Counted from the stretch's first letter, positions 6,955 through 15,258 are shown. The stretch: 30,790 nucleotides of DNA from Flavobacteriia bacterium (GCA_949516455.1 CATILC010000169.1:1-30790); one strand, 5' to 3'. The notes: generated from the sequence alone by a model not told the origin. Numbers and translations: made by a program.

Positions 6955-9090
6955 TCAGGCGAGATCGAAGTCGATCTGCTTTTTATCGATGTCCACTTTT
7001 CGCACGCGTATGCGGATATCATCGCCAAGCCGGTAAACGCTCCCTGTAGCTTCGCCCACGATCTGATGATGGGCTTCTTCATAGACATAGTAATCGTCTT
7101 TGAAGTCGCGAATTCGGATCATGCCCTCACACTTGTTGTCTTTTAGTTCCACATAGACGCCCCAGTCCGAGATCCCGCTGATCACACCATCGAACTCTTC
7201 GCCTTCGTGTCCATCCATGTATTTGGTCTGCATGTATTTGATGGACGCCCGCTCTGCCTGAGTTGCCAGTTTTTCGCGTTCCGAACAGTGTTCGCATAGG
7301 GCTTCATAAGAAGCAGCGTCCAAGTCTTTTCCTCCTTCGAGATAATGGAACAAAAGTCTGTGCACCAGCACATCGGGATAGCGACGAATAGGGGAGGTGA
7401 AGTGCGAATAGAAAGGAAAGGCCAAACCAAAATGACCGATGTTTTGAGTGCTGTATTCTGCTTTCGCCATGGAGCGGATGGCCAGGGTTTCGATCAGATT
7501 GCTCCACCCCTTTCCCTTGACTTCCTGAAGCATGGAGTTCATGCTCTGTGTAAGCGTCTTTCGGCTTTGACTCTTCACTTGATATCCAAAGCTTTTCGCT
7601 ACAGTCTGAAGGTTTTGGACTTTCGTAGGGTTGGGTTCATCATGTACGCGGTAAACGAAGGGAGGCGCCTTTTGACCCTTGGGCACACGTCCGATTCTTT
7701 GGGCCACCTCCCTGTTGGCCAGCAGCATGAATTCCTCGATCAGGTGATTGGCGTCCTTCGAAACTTTGAAATAGATGCCCGTTGGCGTTCCCTTGTCATC
7801 CAAATGAAACTTCACCTCTTCTTTGTCGAACATCAATGCCCCTGAACGCAGGCGATTTTTTCGAAGCTCCAAGGCAGCGTGATGTAAAGTGAGTACAGCT
7901 TCTTTAAGCCCATGATCGGCTCCCTCAATGACCGCTTGAGCGTCTTCATATGCGAAGCGATGATCGGAATGGATCAGGGTTCGGCCGAACCATCGATCGT
8001 GCACAACGCCTTGTCTGTCCATTTTAAAAACAGCGGAAAAGGTGCACTTATCTTCATGTGGCCGCAGCGAACACAGTTCGTTGCTCAACACCTCCGGCAG
8101 CATGGGAACCACCCGGTCCACGAGGTAAACAGAGGTGGCCCGCTCAACCGCTTCTTCATCTAAAACGGACCCCGGCTTTAAGTAGTGCGTCACGTCTGCT
8201 ATGTGCACGCCAACTTCAAAGAGATCATCGTCCAGCCACTGAAAGGAGAGCGCATCATCAAAGTCTTTGGCATCTGCCGGGTCGATGGTGAAGGTGGTGA
8301 CCGACCGCATATCTCTGCGCTGGGCGACATCTTCCTTGGTTATATCCTTAGGGATACGTTGTGCTTCTCGCTCTACTTCTTCGGGGAAAGCATATGGCAG
8401 ATCGAACTCTGCAAGGATGGAATGGATCTCCACCTCATGGTTTCTCGGATCACCGAGCACTTCTGTGATCTCGCCAAACGGGGAAGAGGCTCTTTTGGGC
8501 CAATCCGTCAGCTGTGCGATGCACTTTTGTCCGTGCCGCGCACCATTCATTTTGTCCTCAGGGATATAGAGGTCTACAAGCATTTTCTTGTTGTCGGGAA
8601 TGAGGAAGCCGAACTTCCCGGCCTTTTCCAACACACCCACAAATTGGGTTCGCTTTCGTTGGACCACCTCAACGATCTCCCCCTCTGCTTTTCTTCCGCG
8701 TTTTCGTGCGTACAGACGAACCTTTACCTCATCTCCGTCCAGGGCTTGCCTCAGTCTTTTTGGAGAAATATAGATGTCTTCATCTTGTTCAGGAACAACT
8801 ACATATGCTGCACCAGACTGTGTCATGTCCACTTTTCCGACCAGGAGCTGATCGAAGGTGATCAACTCAAAACGGCCCGGTTGACCGCTTTTAATGCGGC
8901 CTTCTGAAAGGAGCTGTTCAAGCGCAGCCTGTACCTTTCGGCGGCCATTCTCATCAGTGATTCCCAGTCGGGCAGAGAGTTGTTTGTAATTGACACCCTG
9001 ACGAGGCGCCTTCCCAAGTTCGGAGAGAACGCTTTGAACCAAGGCTTTGGGGACCCGGCGAATACCGCGGGTAGATTTTTTTTTGGACAT
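6955..9090 (-). CDS. rnr: Ribonuclease R (3'-5' exoribonuclease)
   Basis: Degrades structured RNA processively from the 3' end in the cytoplasm. 711 residues, normal for RNase R. In order: an N-terminal winged-helix-like region (about 1-75), cold-shock/OB domains (about 80-220), the RNB catalytic domain with the metal-binding signature IDPADAKDFDD (269-279), and a C-terminal S1 domain (FDGVISGISDWGVYVEL, about 625-708). The Lys-rich start MSKKKSTRG is the first ATG after the divergent intergenic region. It is convergent with the M1 peptidase gene and divergent from the outer-membrane protein gene at 9222. I see no convincing -33/-7 pair upstream; TACCTTTC near 9110 is a one-mismatch candidate. 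Confidence 0.96.
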   Translation of the reverse strand: MSKKKSTRGIRRVPKALVQSVLSELGKAPRQGVNYKQLSARLGITDENGRRKVQAALEQLLSEGRIKSGQPGRFELITFDQLLVGKVDMTQSGAAYVVVPEQDEDIYISPKRLRQALDGDEVKVRLYARKRGRKAEGEIVEVVQRKRTQFVGVLEKAGKFGFLIPDNKKMLVDLYIPEDKMNGARHGQKCIAQLTDWPKRASSPFGEITEVLGDPRNHEVEIHSILAEFDLPYAFPEEVEREAQRIPKDITKEDVAQRRDMRSVTTFTIDPADAKDFDDALSFQWLDDDLFEVGVHIADVTHYLKPGSVLDEEAVERATSVYLVDRVVPMLPEVLSNELCSLRPHEDKCTFSAVFKMDRQGVVHDRWFGRTLIHSDHRFAYEDAQAVIEGADHGLKEAVLTLHHAALELRKNRLRSGALMFDKEEVKFHLDDKGTPTGIYFKVSKDANHLIEEFMLLANREVAQRIGRVPKGQKAPPFVYRVHDEPNPTKVQNLQTVAKSFGYQVKSQSRKTLTQSMNSMLQEVKGKGWSNLIETLAIRSMAKAEYSTQNIGHFGLAFPFYSHFTSPIRRYPDVLVHRLLFHYLEGGKDLDAASYEALCEHCSEREKLATQAERASIKYMQTKYMDGHEGEEFDGVISGISDWGVYVELKDNKCEGMIRIRDFKDDYYVYEEAHHQIVGEATGSVYRLGDDIRIRVRKVDIDKKQIDFDLA

Positions 9091-9189
9091 GGGCCGAAAT
9101 CAGTTGGAAAGGTAAGCAGTCCACCAAAGGACCCGAATGAAGAATGGATAAGTTTTGACCCCATAAAGGCACCCTGGAATCATTGGCAA

Positions 9190-9197
9190 TAGATTTG
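9190..9197 (+). promoter_or_regulatory. -7 promoter element (TAGATTTG) for the 9222 gene
   Basis: An exact TAnnTTTG followed by C, 24 bp upstream of the ATG at 9222, the right distance for a short leader. No good TTTG -33 element is seen 17-21 bases further up. Confidence 0.45.
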
Positions 9198-9221
9198 CAG
9201 AAAGCGAGCGAAACACAAACC

Positions 9222-10400
9222 ATGAGCACTTTTTCCTTGAAAACAATCGTACCTGCGCTCATCACAGCCCTTCTTTTGCTGTGTCCGCGGGCAAACGCGC
9301 AAAGAGACACCACGATCGTGGAGATAGAAAAAGACTCGATCTATCGTGCGGCCAGTCAAGAAGAACTCCGGGCATTGATGCAGGAAATGCGGTCATATGC
9401 AGAAGAGGCTCAAAACGTTCTCAGGGACAAAATGCAGCGACGAGATTCCATTCAGGCGGAGTTGAGCGCAGGGAATATTTCTGCGGAGGAAGCAAGCAAA
9501 GCCGAGACCGAACTGGAGATTCAGACCGAACAAAGCCTGGAAGCATTGAAGCGTGCAATGGACCGAACACAAAGCAGCATGGATACGCTTTCTGGAAAGA
9601 CGATCAGGAAAAAAATGAAGATCGTCATCAAGGGGTCTGGTGACGAAGAGCTGGAGCCAGAAGGAGGCGAAGAACTCGAGAATGAAAAGGACTGGCACTT
9701 CGATTTTGACTGGGAAAAAGGTTGGAAGAATGGCAAGAAGTGGGATGAGGAGCGAAGGAAGGAAGACACCAAGAGGACGCGCATGGTCATCGACTTCCAC
9801 GGCGGGGTCAACCTGCTTTTGGATGACCAGGGGAAGCTTCCCGAAAACAGTGCGCGACTGGATGAATGGAGATCCAATGTTTGGGAATTCGGCTTATCGG
9901 GTAAAACGCGAATGGTCGGCAAGTCCTACGTGAAATACGGCATTTCATTTTCCTGGCACGACTGGACGTTGAGAGGGAACAACATCATTGACAAAGATTT
10001 CTTGAACAACCGACAAGTGGTCTTTTTGGAGTCTGGGTACAACGTAAGGCATTCCGAGTGGCGAAGCATGTTCGCGAACCTTCCGGTAATGCTGCAATTG
10101 GATTTCAGCAAAGAGGGCACTGATAAAGGGTTTACCATTGGCGCAGGGGGATATGGAGGGGTTCGGCTCTACACGCTTCGCGAATTGCGTTACGAGGACC
10201 TGAACAACGAGCGCAATTGGGAATACAACTACAACAACTATTTCATGAACCGCTGGCGCTATGGGCTGATGGCTCAGCTGGGGTATGGAAGTTTCAAAAT
10301 GACCGCTCAGTACGATATGAATCCATTGTTCCGCACAAAAAACGAATCCACTGATGGAAATTGGAACAACTGGTGTTTCACCATAGGCTGGAGCTGGTGA
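9222..10400 (+). CDS. Secreted coiled-coil plus outer-membrane beta-barrel-like protein
   Basis: 392 residues from ATG 9222, chosen because a clear Sec signal peptide follows at once (MSTFSLKTIVPALITALLLL, then CPRANAQ) and a promoter element sits just upstream. Residues about 35-110 are heptad-like and charged (EELRALMQEMRSYAEEAQ) and should form a coiled coil. Residues about 135-185 are very acidic and Trp-rich (GDEELEPEGGEELENEKD, then DWEKGWKNGKKW). From about residue 190 to the end, alternating aromatic/polar strands with Gly turns suggest an outer-membrane barrel; the chain ends in ITGW-like aromatic sequence (FTIGWSW). No family name is recognised with confidence; PorT-like outer-membrane proteins are the nearest idea. 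It is probably co-transcribed with the acetyltransferase 22 bp downstream. Confidence 0.7.
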   Translation: MSTFSLKTIVPALITALLLLCPRANAQRDTTIVEIEKDSIYRAASQEELRALMQEMRSYAEEAQNVLRDKMQRRDSIQAELSAGNISAEEASKAETELEIQTEQSLEALKRAMDRTQSSMDTLSGKTIRKKMKIVIKGSGDEELEPEGGEELENEKDWHFDFDWEKGWKNGKKWDEERRKEDTKRTRMVIDFHGGVNLLLDDQGKLPENSARLDEWRSNVWEFGLSGKTRMVGKSYVKYGISFSWHDWTLRGNNIIDKDFLNNRQVVFLESGYNVRHSEWRSMFANLPVMLQLDFSKEGTDKGFTIGAGGYGGVRLYTLRELRYEDLNNERNWEYNYNNYFMNRWRYGLMAQLGYGSFKMTAQYDMNPLFRTKNESTDGNWNNWCFTIGWSW

Positions 10401-10422
10401 CCCGGCGAATGGAAAAGTCAGC

Positions 10423-10899
10423 ATGAGAAGCACGCAGACTGATGATAAGGGCCATTTGGTCTGGCACCTTTCCGATTGGGCTTCCCTCCAAAAGGAGGAG
10501 CTTTATAGAATACTGCGTCTTCGACAGGAGGTCTTTGTTTTGGAACAGTACTGTCCGTTCGTAGACAACGACGACTGGGATCAGCACGGCGCCCACCTAT
10601 GGGTGTGTGGGCAATCGGATAAAAGCGTTTTGGGATACAGCCGAATACTTCCGCCCAACACCTTGTACAAGGAAGCCAGCCTCGGACGGGTAGTGGTGGA
10701 ACAATCCGCCCGAGGAGCGCAATTAGGCCTTCAGTTGGTAGAAAAGAGCATCAGCTTGATAGAGGAGCGCGGATATGGCGCCATCAAAATACTGGCCCAG
10801 CACTACCTCCTTGACTTCTATGCACGGTTTGGTTTTTCCAGAGAAGAAAGTATCTGGGAAGACGATATTTTGCACTACCACATGGTCAGGCAGGCTTAA
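10423..10899 (+). CDS. elaA: GNAT N-acetyltransferase, ElaA family
   Basis: 158 residues. ElaA family signatures are RLRQEVFVLEQYCPF followed by VDNDDWDQHGAHLWV, then the acetyl-CoA binding loop LGRVVVEQSARGAQLGLQL (a variant of the R/Q-x-x-G-x-G/A pyrophosphate loop: RGAQLG). The C-terminal FYARFGF is the usual GNAT motif B end. It should transfer an acetyl group from acetyl-CoA; the acceptor for ElaA is not established. It begins 22 bp after the outer-membrane protein gene on the same strand. The last 14 bases overlap the 3' end of the convergent trpS. Confidence 0.88.
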   Translation: MRSTQTDDKGHLVWHLSDWASLQKEELYRILRLRQEVFVLEQYCPFVDNDDWDQHGAHLWVCGQSDKSVLGYSRILPPNTLYKEASLGRVVVEQSARGAQLGLQLVEKSISLIEERGYGAIKILAQHYLLDFYARFGFSREESIWEDDILHYHMVRQA

Positions 10900-11866
10900 A
10901 GCCTAAAGACTTTCGAACCCTTTGCAAAACTGGTGCACTGGCTGCGCGCGCCTTGTCTGCTCCTTTTTTCAGTTCTTCTTCCAGGGCGCTGGGATCTTCC
11001 ATCAGTCTTGTGAACTCGCCTCGCTCATCTCGGAAACGCTCGAGGATCAACTCGAACAATGCAAGTTTGGCGTGACCGTATCCGAATCCACCGCTTTGGT
11101 AGTTTTTTCGCATTTGTGCGGCCTGAGCCGGATCTGCAAGCAGTGAGTAAAGAGCGAACACATTACAGCTGTCCGGATCTTTGGGGTCATCCAGCCCCAG
11201 AGAGTCGGTGACCACCTTCATCACTTGCTTTTTAAGTTCTTTTTCCGGTGCGAACACATCGATGATGTTGCCGTAGCTCTTGCTCATTTTTTGACCGTCC
11301 GTTCCAGGAACTGTTTGAACATCGGATTGAATGCGGGCTTCAGGAAGCACCAAGAGTTCTTCCGATAGTTGAGCGTTCAGCGCGCCAGCGATGTCCCGCG
11401 TCATTTCAAGGTGTTGCTGCTGATCCTTGCCCACGGGAACGAATTCGGCGTCGTACATGAGAATGTCCGCAGCCATCAGCACGGGATAGGTGAAAAGCCC
11501 CGCGTTCACATCGCTCAATTTGTCGCTCTTGTCCTTGAAAGAGTGCGCATTGGCCAACATCGGAAAAGGCGTGAAACAGTTCAGATACCAGGCAAATTCG
11601 CCGACTTCGGCCACATCGCTTTGTCTGTAGAAAACATGCCGGTCTGTATCCAGCCCACAAGCGATCCAGGCCGCAGCCACCGCCCTGCTGTGTTCCTTTC
11701 GGGAGGCCGCATCTTTTATGGAGGTGACCGAGTGCATGTCTGCGATAAAAAAGAAGCACTCATTATCAGGACGTTGCGAAAGTTCAACGCCAGGCAAAAT
11801 GGCACCCAAAAGGTTGCCAAGGTGTGGTTTTCCACTGCTTTGAATGCCAGTCAGTATGCGTGCCAT
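10886..11866 (-). CDS. trpS: Tryptophan--tRNA ligase
   Basis: Charges tRNA-Trp with tryptophan using ATP. 326 residues, the usual bacterial length. It is a class I synthetase: the HIGH equivalent is PHLGN (14-18) in TGIQSSGKPHLGNLLGA, and KMSKS is intact at 193-197 in GTDGQKMSKSYGN. The tryptophan-pocket region VPVGKDQQQHLEMTRDIA is typical. The ATG at 11866 lies 20 bp after an excellent promoter (11886-11914). It is divergent from plsC and overlaps elaA tail to tail by 14 bp. Confidence 0.97.
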   Translation of the reverse strand: MARILTGIQSSGKPHLGNLLGAILPGVELSQRPDNECFFFIADMHSVTSIKDAASRKEHSRAVAAAWIACGLDTDRHVFYRQSDVAEVGEFAWYLNCFTPFPMLANAHSFKDKSDKLSDVNAGLFTYPVLMAADILMYDAEFVPVGKDQQQHLEMTRDIAGALNAQLSEELLVLPEARIQSDVQTVPGTDGQKMSKSYGNIIDVFAPEKELKKQVMKVVTDSLGLDDPKDPDSCNVFALYSLLADPAQAAQMRKNYQSGGFGYGHAKLALFELILERFRDERGEFTRLMEDPSALEEELKKGADKARAASAPVLQRVRKSLGFKPA

Positions 11867-11885
11867 ATGAAATCAACAGAGAAAG

Positions 11886-11914
11886 CAAACATACACTTCC
11901 CACCCCCCATTCAA
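11886..11914 (-). promoter_or_regulatory. trpS promoter (TTG-N17/18-TATGTTTG)
   Basis: On the minus strand, TTG (11914-11912) is separated by about 18 bases from TATGTTTG (11893-11886), an exact Bacteroidetes TAnnTTTG followed by C. The trpS ATG is 19 bases beyond. This is the best -33/-7 pair in the window. Its -33 element touches the plsC -7 element on the other strand. Confidence 0.65.
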
Positions 11915-11915
11915 C

Positions 11916-11923
11916 TACTTTTG
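11916..11923 (+). promoter_or_regulatory. plsC -7 promoter element (TACTTTTG)
   Basis: An exact TAnnTTTG followed by C, with only four bases before the GTG at 11928. Since transcription normally begins a few bases after this element, the message would be leaderless or nearly so. No TTG is visible at the expected -33 distance, so it may need an activator or be weak. Confidence 0.5.
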
Positions 11924-11927
11924 CCCC

Positions 11928-12668
11928 GTGAAAACGCTCAAGACACCCTTCGTTCTTATTTGGAAAGTTTGGTTCTATGTGGCGGTATTCTTGGTGATCG
12001 TCGCCATCTTTCCCTTCATATGGAGGTGGAGCAGAAAAGAAAGCGACTATCCGCGTTTTTTCGTCTGGTCTCAAATATGGGCAAAAGCCGTGCTGATGGG
12101 CTCCTTTCTTCCGCTGAGCGTGCGCAGAAAAACCGAGGACCTTCCAAAGCAGTGCATCATCGTTTCCAACCACACCAGCATGTTGGACATCCCATACAAT
12201 TTGTTGCTTTTTCCAAGGCCGTTTCTGTTCATTGGAAAAGTGGAGCTTTCCAGGCTGCCGCTGTTCGGACACTTTTACAAGCGGACGAACATCTTGATCG
12301 ACAGGTCTTCATTGAAGAGTGTACGAGAGACCATGCGCGTTGCGGACGAGAAGCTCAATGAGGGCTATAGCCTCTGCATTTACCCGGAAGGTGGTGTTCC
12401 GGAACATGAGGTTTTCATAGGGAAATTCAAGGAAGGAGCTTTTCGGCTGGCCAAAGAACACGGGCTTCCCTTGCTGCCGATCACCTTTGCGGACAACAAA
12501 AAGGCGTACCCCTATGTCTGGAACCTGGGCGGACCGAGACGATTGAGAGCCACGATCCATGAACCGCTTGCCACGGACGGGAAGAGTGTTGAGGAACTGA
12601 AGAAGATCCTCCGCACTACCTTTGAAAACGAATTAGAGGAATACGGCATCTCCAATGAAACTCAGTAA
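11928..12668 (+). CDS. plsC: 1-acyl-sn-glycerol-3-phosphate acyltransferase
   Basis: Adds the second acyl chain in phosphatidic acid synthesis at the inner membrane. 246 residues. An N-terminal membrane helix (VWFYVAVFLVIVAIFPFIW, about 14-32) is followed by the acyltransferase motif NHTSMLD (NHx4D at 81-87), a block II region around residues 122-127, and YPEGG (152-156). The GTG start is chosen because the next in-frame Met is at residue 57, after the membrane helix, and because a -7 element ends four bases upstream. The 3' end overlaps gatC by 14 bp, so the two are one transcription unit. Confidence 0.92.
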   Translation: MKTLKTPFVLIWKVWFYVAVFLVIVAIFPFIWRWSRKESDYPRFFVWSQIWAKAVLMGSFLPLSVRRKTEDLPKQCIIVSNHTSMLDIPYNLLLFPRPFLFIGKVELSRLPLFGHFYKRTNILIDRSSLKSVRETMRVADEKLNEGYSLCIYPEGGVPEHEVFIGKFKEGAFRLAKEHGLPLLPITFADNKKAYPYVWNLGGPRRLRATIHEPLATDGKSVEELKKILRTTFENELEEYGISNETQ

Positions 12669-12948
12669 AGAAGAGATTGAAAAACTGGCTCACCTCGCAC
12701 GCCTCGAGTTTGCAGAAAATGAGCTGGAGCAAATGAAGGCAGATCTTGAAAAGATCCTGGCCTTTGTTGGCCGTATTGACGCGCTGAACCTGGAAGATGT
12801 CGAGCCGCTTATTTACATGAACAAGGAGGTGGACAAGTTGCGGGCCGATGAAGCGAAACTCGAATTGACCAAGGAAGACGCCCTGAAGAACGCACCGGAC
12901 AGGGACAGTGATTATTTCCGCGTACCCAAGGTCCTCAAGACGGACTAA
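12655..12948 (+). CDS. gatC: Asp-tRNA(Asn)/Glu-tRNA(Gln) amidotransferase subunit C
   Basis: The small structural subunit of GatCAB, which amidates mischarged Asp-tRNA(Asn) and Glu-tRNA(Gln). 97 residues, typical length. The N-terminus (EEIEKLAHLARLEF) and the motif ILAFVGRIDALNLEDVEP are hallmark GatC, and the C-terminus DSDYFRVPKVLK is the usual end. gatA and gatB are not in the window. It overlaps plsC by 14 bp at its start. Its TAA stop interlocks with the TAG stop of pth on the opposite strand (shared CTAA, 12945-12948). Confidence 0.95.
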   Translation: MKLSKEEIEKLAHLARLEFAENELEQMKADLEKILAFVGRIDALNLEDVEPLIYMNKEVDKLRADEAKLELTKEDALKNAPDRDSDYFRVPKVLKTD

Positions 12949-13523
12949 GGACGCTCCTCAGATTTGTTGCAGCCAGTCATGGCCAGCTGCACGCCAGCCA
13001 ACACGAACTGCTCAATACAGCTCGTGCTGGAGGCACAAATAGTGTTTATTTCAGCCGCTTCTCCTTCTGTCCATTGACCCAGAACAAAATCGGACTGCCT
13101 CCCCTTGGGGTAGTCGTTTCCAATGCCGATCCTCAGTCTTGAAAAATCGGACCGCCCCATGATGGCAATAATGTCTTTGAGCCCGTTGTGTCCACCATCG
13201 CTCCCCTTTGAGCGAAGACGCCTTTTACCAAAGGGAAGAGCCACATCATCGGTGACCACCAGTAGGCGTTCGAGCGGTATTCCCGATTCTTTGAGGTGAT
13301 AGCGCACCGCCTTGCCACTGAGGTTCATGAATGTGGAAGGCTTCAACAACAAGACGGAACGGCCTTTCAGCCGCCACTCCAGGAGATCTCCGTAGCGGAC
13401 CGTAGAGAACGACCCGCCGCAGGAATCCGCAATGTGGTCAAGAAGAGTGAAACCGATGTTGTGTCGGGTGTTCACATATTCTGACCCAGGATTCCCGAGG
13501 CCTACGATAAGAAAGCGGTCCAC
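12945..13523 (-). CDS. pth: Peptidyl-tRNA hydrolase
   Basis: Releases tRNA from prematurely dropped peptidyl-tRNA. 192 residues. The N-terminal GLGNPGSEYVNTRHNIGF contains the conserved Asn and the catalytic His of NTRHN. The later motifs FMNLSGKAV, VTDDVALPFGK (catalytic Asp) and GSDGGHNGLKDI are all intact. It is the last gene of the minus-strand unit prs - rplY - pth, beginning 9 bp after rplY, an order conserved in many bacteria. It is convergent with gatC and shares four bases with it. Confidence 0.97.
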   Translation of the reverse strand: MDRFLIVGLGNPGSEYVNTRHNIGFTLLDHIADSCGGSFSTVRYGDLLEWRLKGRSVLLLKPSTFMNLSGKAVRYHLKESGIPLERLLVVTDDVALPFGKRRLRSKGSDGGHNGLKDIIAIMGRSDFSRLRIGIGNDYPKGRQSDFVLGQWTEGEAAEINTICASSTSCIEQFVLAGVQLAMTGCNKSEERP

Positions 13524-13532
13524 TGGGGTCCC

Positions 13533-14162
13533 TTAGGACTCTGAAGAATCTTCTCCACCTTCAGCAGCACCCTCTTCGCCGCCTTCTGCACCTTCTTCCT
13601 CTTCCTCGTCTACAGCTTTACGGCTTGTACCTACGCCAACAATGACCGAATTGGCCGCATTGATGATCTCATACTCACCAGCGGCGGCGATATCTTCGAC
13701 GCGAATGCTTTCACCAATGCGCAGCTCACTGATGTCGATGTCGATGGCGTCAGGCAAGTTCTTGGGTAAAGCCTTTAAGATCAACTTTCTGAGATTCTGC
13801 TTGAGCTTACCTCCATTTCGCACACCTCGTGAGCTTCCGTTCAAGCGAACAGGAATCTCCATTTGCGTCACCTTGCCCTCTACGAGTTCAATGAAATCAA
13901 CATGGACGATGTCGTCTGTCACGGGGTGGAACTGAATGTCCTGCATGATGCAGGAAACGACCTTGTCGTCCACTTTGACTTGAACAGTGTAGGCATCTGG
14001 AGTATAAGCCAGTGTCTGGAATGAGGCTTTGGGTGTAGAAAAGTGGGTGTTTTCACCCGCACCGTAGATCACACACGGCACAAAGCCCTCTTTGCGCAGA
14101 CGAGCAGCATACTTGCTTCCGAGATCGCTGCGAACACTGCCTTCTATTTCTATGGATTTCAT
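13533..14162 (-). CDS. rplY: 50S ribosomal protein L25 / general stress protein Ctc
   Basis: Binds 5S rRNA in the large subunit. 209 residues, the long Ctc form: an N-terminal L25 beta-barrel (about 1-90) with LRKEGFVPCVIYG, and a C-terminal TL5-like domain (about 95-180) with VHVDFIELVEGK and LPDAIDIDISEL. The final ~25 residues are a very acidic Glu/Gly tail (DEEEEEGAEGGEEG, ending EDSSES), common in Bacteroidetes L25. It sits between prs (21 bp upstream) and pth (9 bp downstream), the standard operon order. Confidence 0.95.
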   Translation of the reverse strand: MKSIEIEGSVRSDLGSKYAARLRKEGFVPCVIYGAGENTHFSTPKASFQTLAYTPDAYTVQVKVDDKVVSCIMQDIQFHPVTDDIVHVDFIELVEGKVTQMEIPVRLNGSSRGVRNGGKLKQNLRKLILKALPKNLPDAIDIDISELRIGESIRVEDIAAAGEYEIINAANSVIVGVGTSRKAVDEEEEEGAEGGEEGAAEGGEDSSES

Positions 14163-14183
14163 TTCAGTGGAGTTGTTTCTTGT

Positions 14184-15116
14184 TTACATGATAAAATGGG
14201 AGCTGATCGACTCGTGGTGATGGACATTCCACATCACCCGAGCAAAGTGCTCGGCCACAGAGATCACCTTGATCTTTGGACTTTCTTTTTTCAGGGGAAT
14301 ACTGTCGGAAACCACCAGCTCAGTGAGCTGAGAACTTTCGATACGGTCATAAGCACTTCCAGACAGTACGGGATGAGTACAATAGGCCCGAACACTTTTC
14401 GCGCCTTGCTCCATCAACATGTCCGCGGCTTTGGTCAGCGTGCCAGCAGTATCGATCAGGTCGTCCACAAGGATCACATTTCGGTCCTTTACATCGCCGA
14501 TGACCTTCATGTTTTCGACTACGTTCGCCTTCTTTCGCTCTTTGTAGCAAATGACCATTTCACAACCCAGCTTCTTGGCGTAGTTGTTGGCTCTTTTGGA
14601 CCCGCCCACATCTGGGGACCCAATGGTCAGGTTTTCCATGTTTCGTTCCTGTATGTGCGGAACAAAGAGTGAGGAAACGAACAGGTGGTCCACAGGCATT
14701 TCAAAGAATCCCTGTATTTGGTCGGCATGCAGGTCCATGGTCATGACGCGTGTTGCACCAGCAGACCGAAGAAGATTAGCGATCAGTTTGGCCCCGATCG
14801 GAACGCGGCTTTTGTCTTTCCGATCTTGACGTGCCCAGCCGAAATAGGGCATGACCGCCGTGATGTGCTTGGCCGAGGCACGCTTTGCCGCATCGCAAAG
14901 CAAAAGGAGCTCCATTAAATTGGTGTCTGGCTGAAAAGTGCTGCCAATGATGAACACCCTCCCGCCGCGTACAGTCTCTTCAAATGAAGGCTGAAACTCG
15001 CCATCTGAGAACTCTGTAATAGTGACCTGGCCCAATTCCTGGCCGTAGCTCTTGGCGATCATTTTTGCCAGCGGCATGCTGCCTCGAACGGCGAATATTT
15101 TAGCTTTGGGCTTCAT
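14184..15116 (-). CDS. prs: Ribose-phosphate pyrophosphokinase
   Basis: Makes PRPP from ribose 5-phosphate and ATP for nucleotide, His and Trp synthesis. 310 residues from the ATG at 15114-15116 (MKPKAKIFAVRGSMPLAK), which matches the usual family N-terminus; an upstream in-frame ATG at 15149 would add 11 unconserved residues. Motifs: FSDGEFQPSFEETVRG, the catalytic flexible-loop region YFGWARQDRK (91-100), DLHADQIQGFF (128-138) and the PRPP-binding loop VILVDDLIDTAGT (214-226). It is the first gene of the prs-rplY-pth unit. A -7 element, TACATTTG, lies at 15169-15176. Confidence 0.97.
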   Translation of the reverse strand: MKPKAKIFAVRGSMPLAKMIAKSYGQELGQVTITEFSDGEFQPSFEETVRGGRVFIIGSTFQPDTNLMELLLLCDAAKRASAKHITAVMPYFGWARQDRKDKSRVPIGAKLIANLLRSAGATRVMTMDLHADQIQGFFEMPVDHLFVSSLFVPHIQERNMENLTIGSPDVGGSKRANNYAKKLGCEMVICYKERKKANVVENMKVIGDVKDRNVILVDDLIDTAGTLTKAADMLMEQGAKSVRAYCTHPVLSGSAYDRIESSQLTELVVSDSIPLKKESPKIKVISVAEHFARVMWNVHHHESISSHFIM

Positions 15117-15168
15117 GACATGCTGATATTCTGTTGATTGCTGAAACAATCGTACAAAAATCGGGGTG

Positions 15169-15176
15169 CAAATGTA
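15169..15176 (-). promoter_or_regulatory. prs -7 promoter element (TACATTTG)
   Basis: An exact TAnnTTTG followed by C on the minus strand, 52 bp upstream of the chosen prs ATG. No TTG stands at the usual -33 distance. The same octamer precedes glyS. A 13-nt inverted repeat lies 15 bp further upstream. Confidence 0.5.
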
Positions 15177-15191
15177 ATTATTTCCTCAGGC

Positions 15192-15204
15192 ATGACATAG
15201 TCAT
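15192..15204. repeat. Inverted repeat ATGAC-ATA-GTCAT
   Basis: A perfect 5-bp dyad with a 3-base centre, between the divergent prs and tRNA-Leu promoters and close to where the prs -33 region should be. The form and position suit a regulator site, but no regulator gene is nearby and short dyads arise by chance. Confidence 0.3.
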
Positions 15205-15250
15205 ATAGTGCTTCAAGAAAAGAGCCGTTATAATTTGCTCAAATCAGATG

Positions 15251-15258
15251 TACTTTTG
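15251..15258 (+). promoter_or_regulatory. tRNA-Leu -7 promoter element (TACTTTTG)
   Basis: An exact TAnnTTTG followed by C, 13 bases before the tRNA 5' end. A TTTG at 15234-15237 is only 13 bases upstream, shorter than the usual 17-21 spacing, so the -33 element is unclear. Confidence 0.5.

Noticed and set aside
8185..8907. 240-codon plus-strand frame inside rnr
   Set aside because: It is antisense to the RNase R OB/RNB domains and has no motif or start signal.
11369..12361. 330-codon plus-strand open frame across trpS and plsC
   Set aside because: It runs antisense to trpS, whose catalytic motifs are complete, and then out of frame through plsC. The protein has no recognisable motif.
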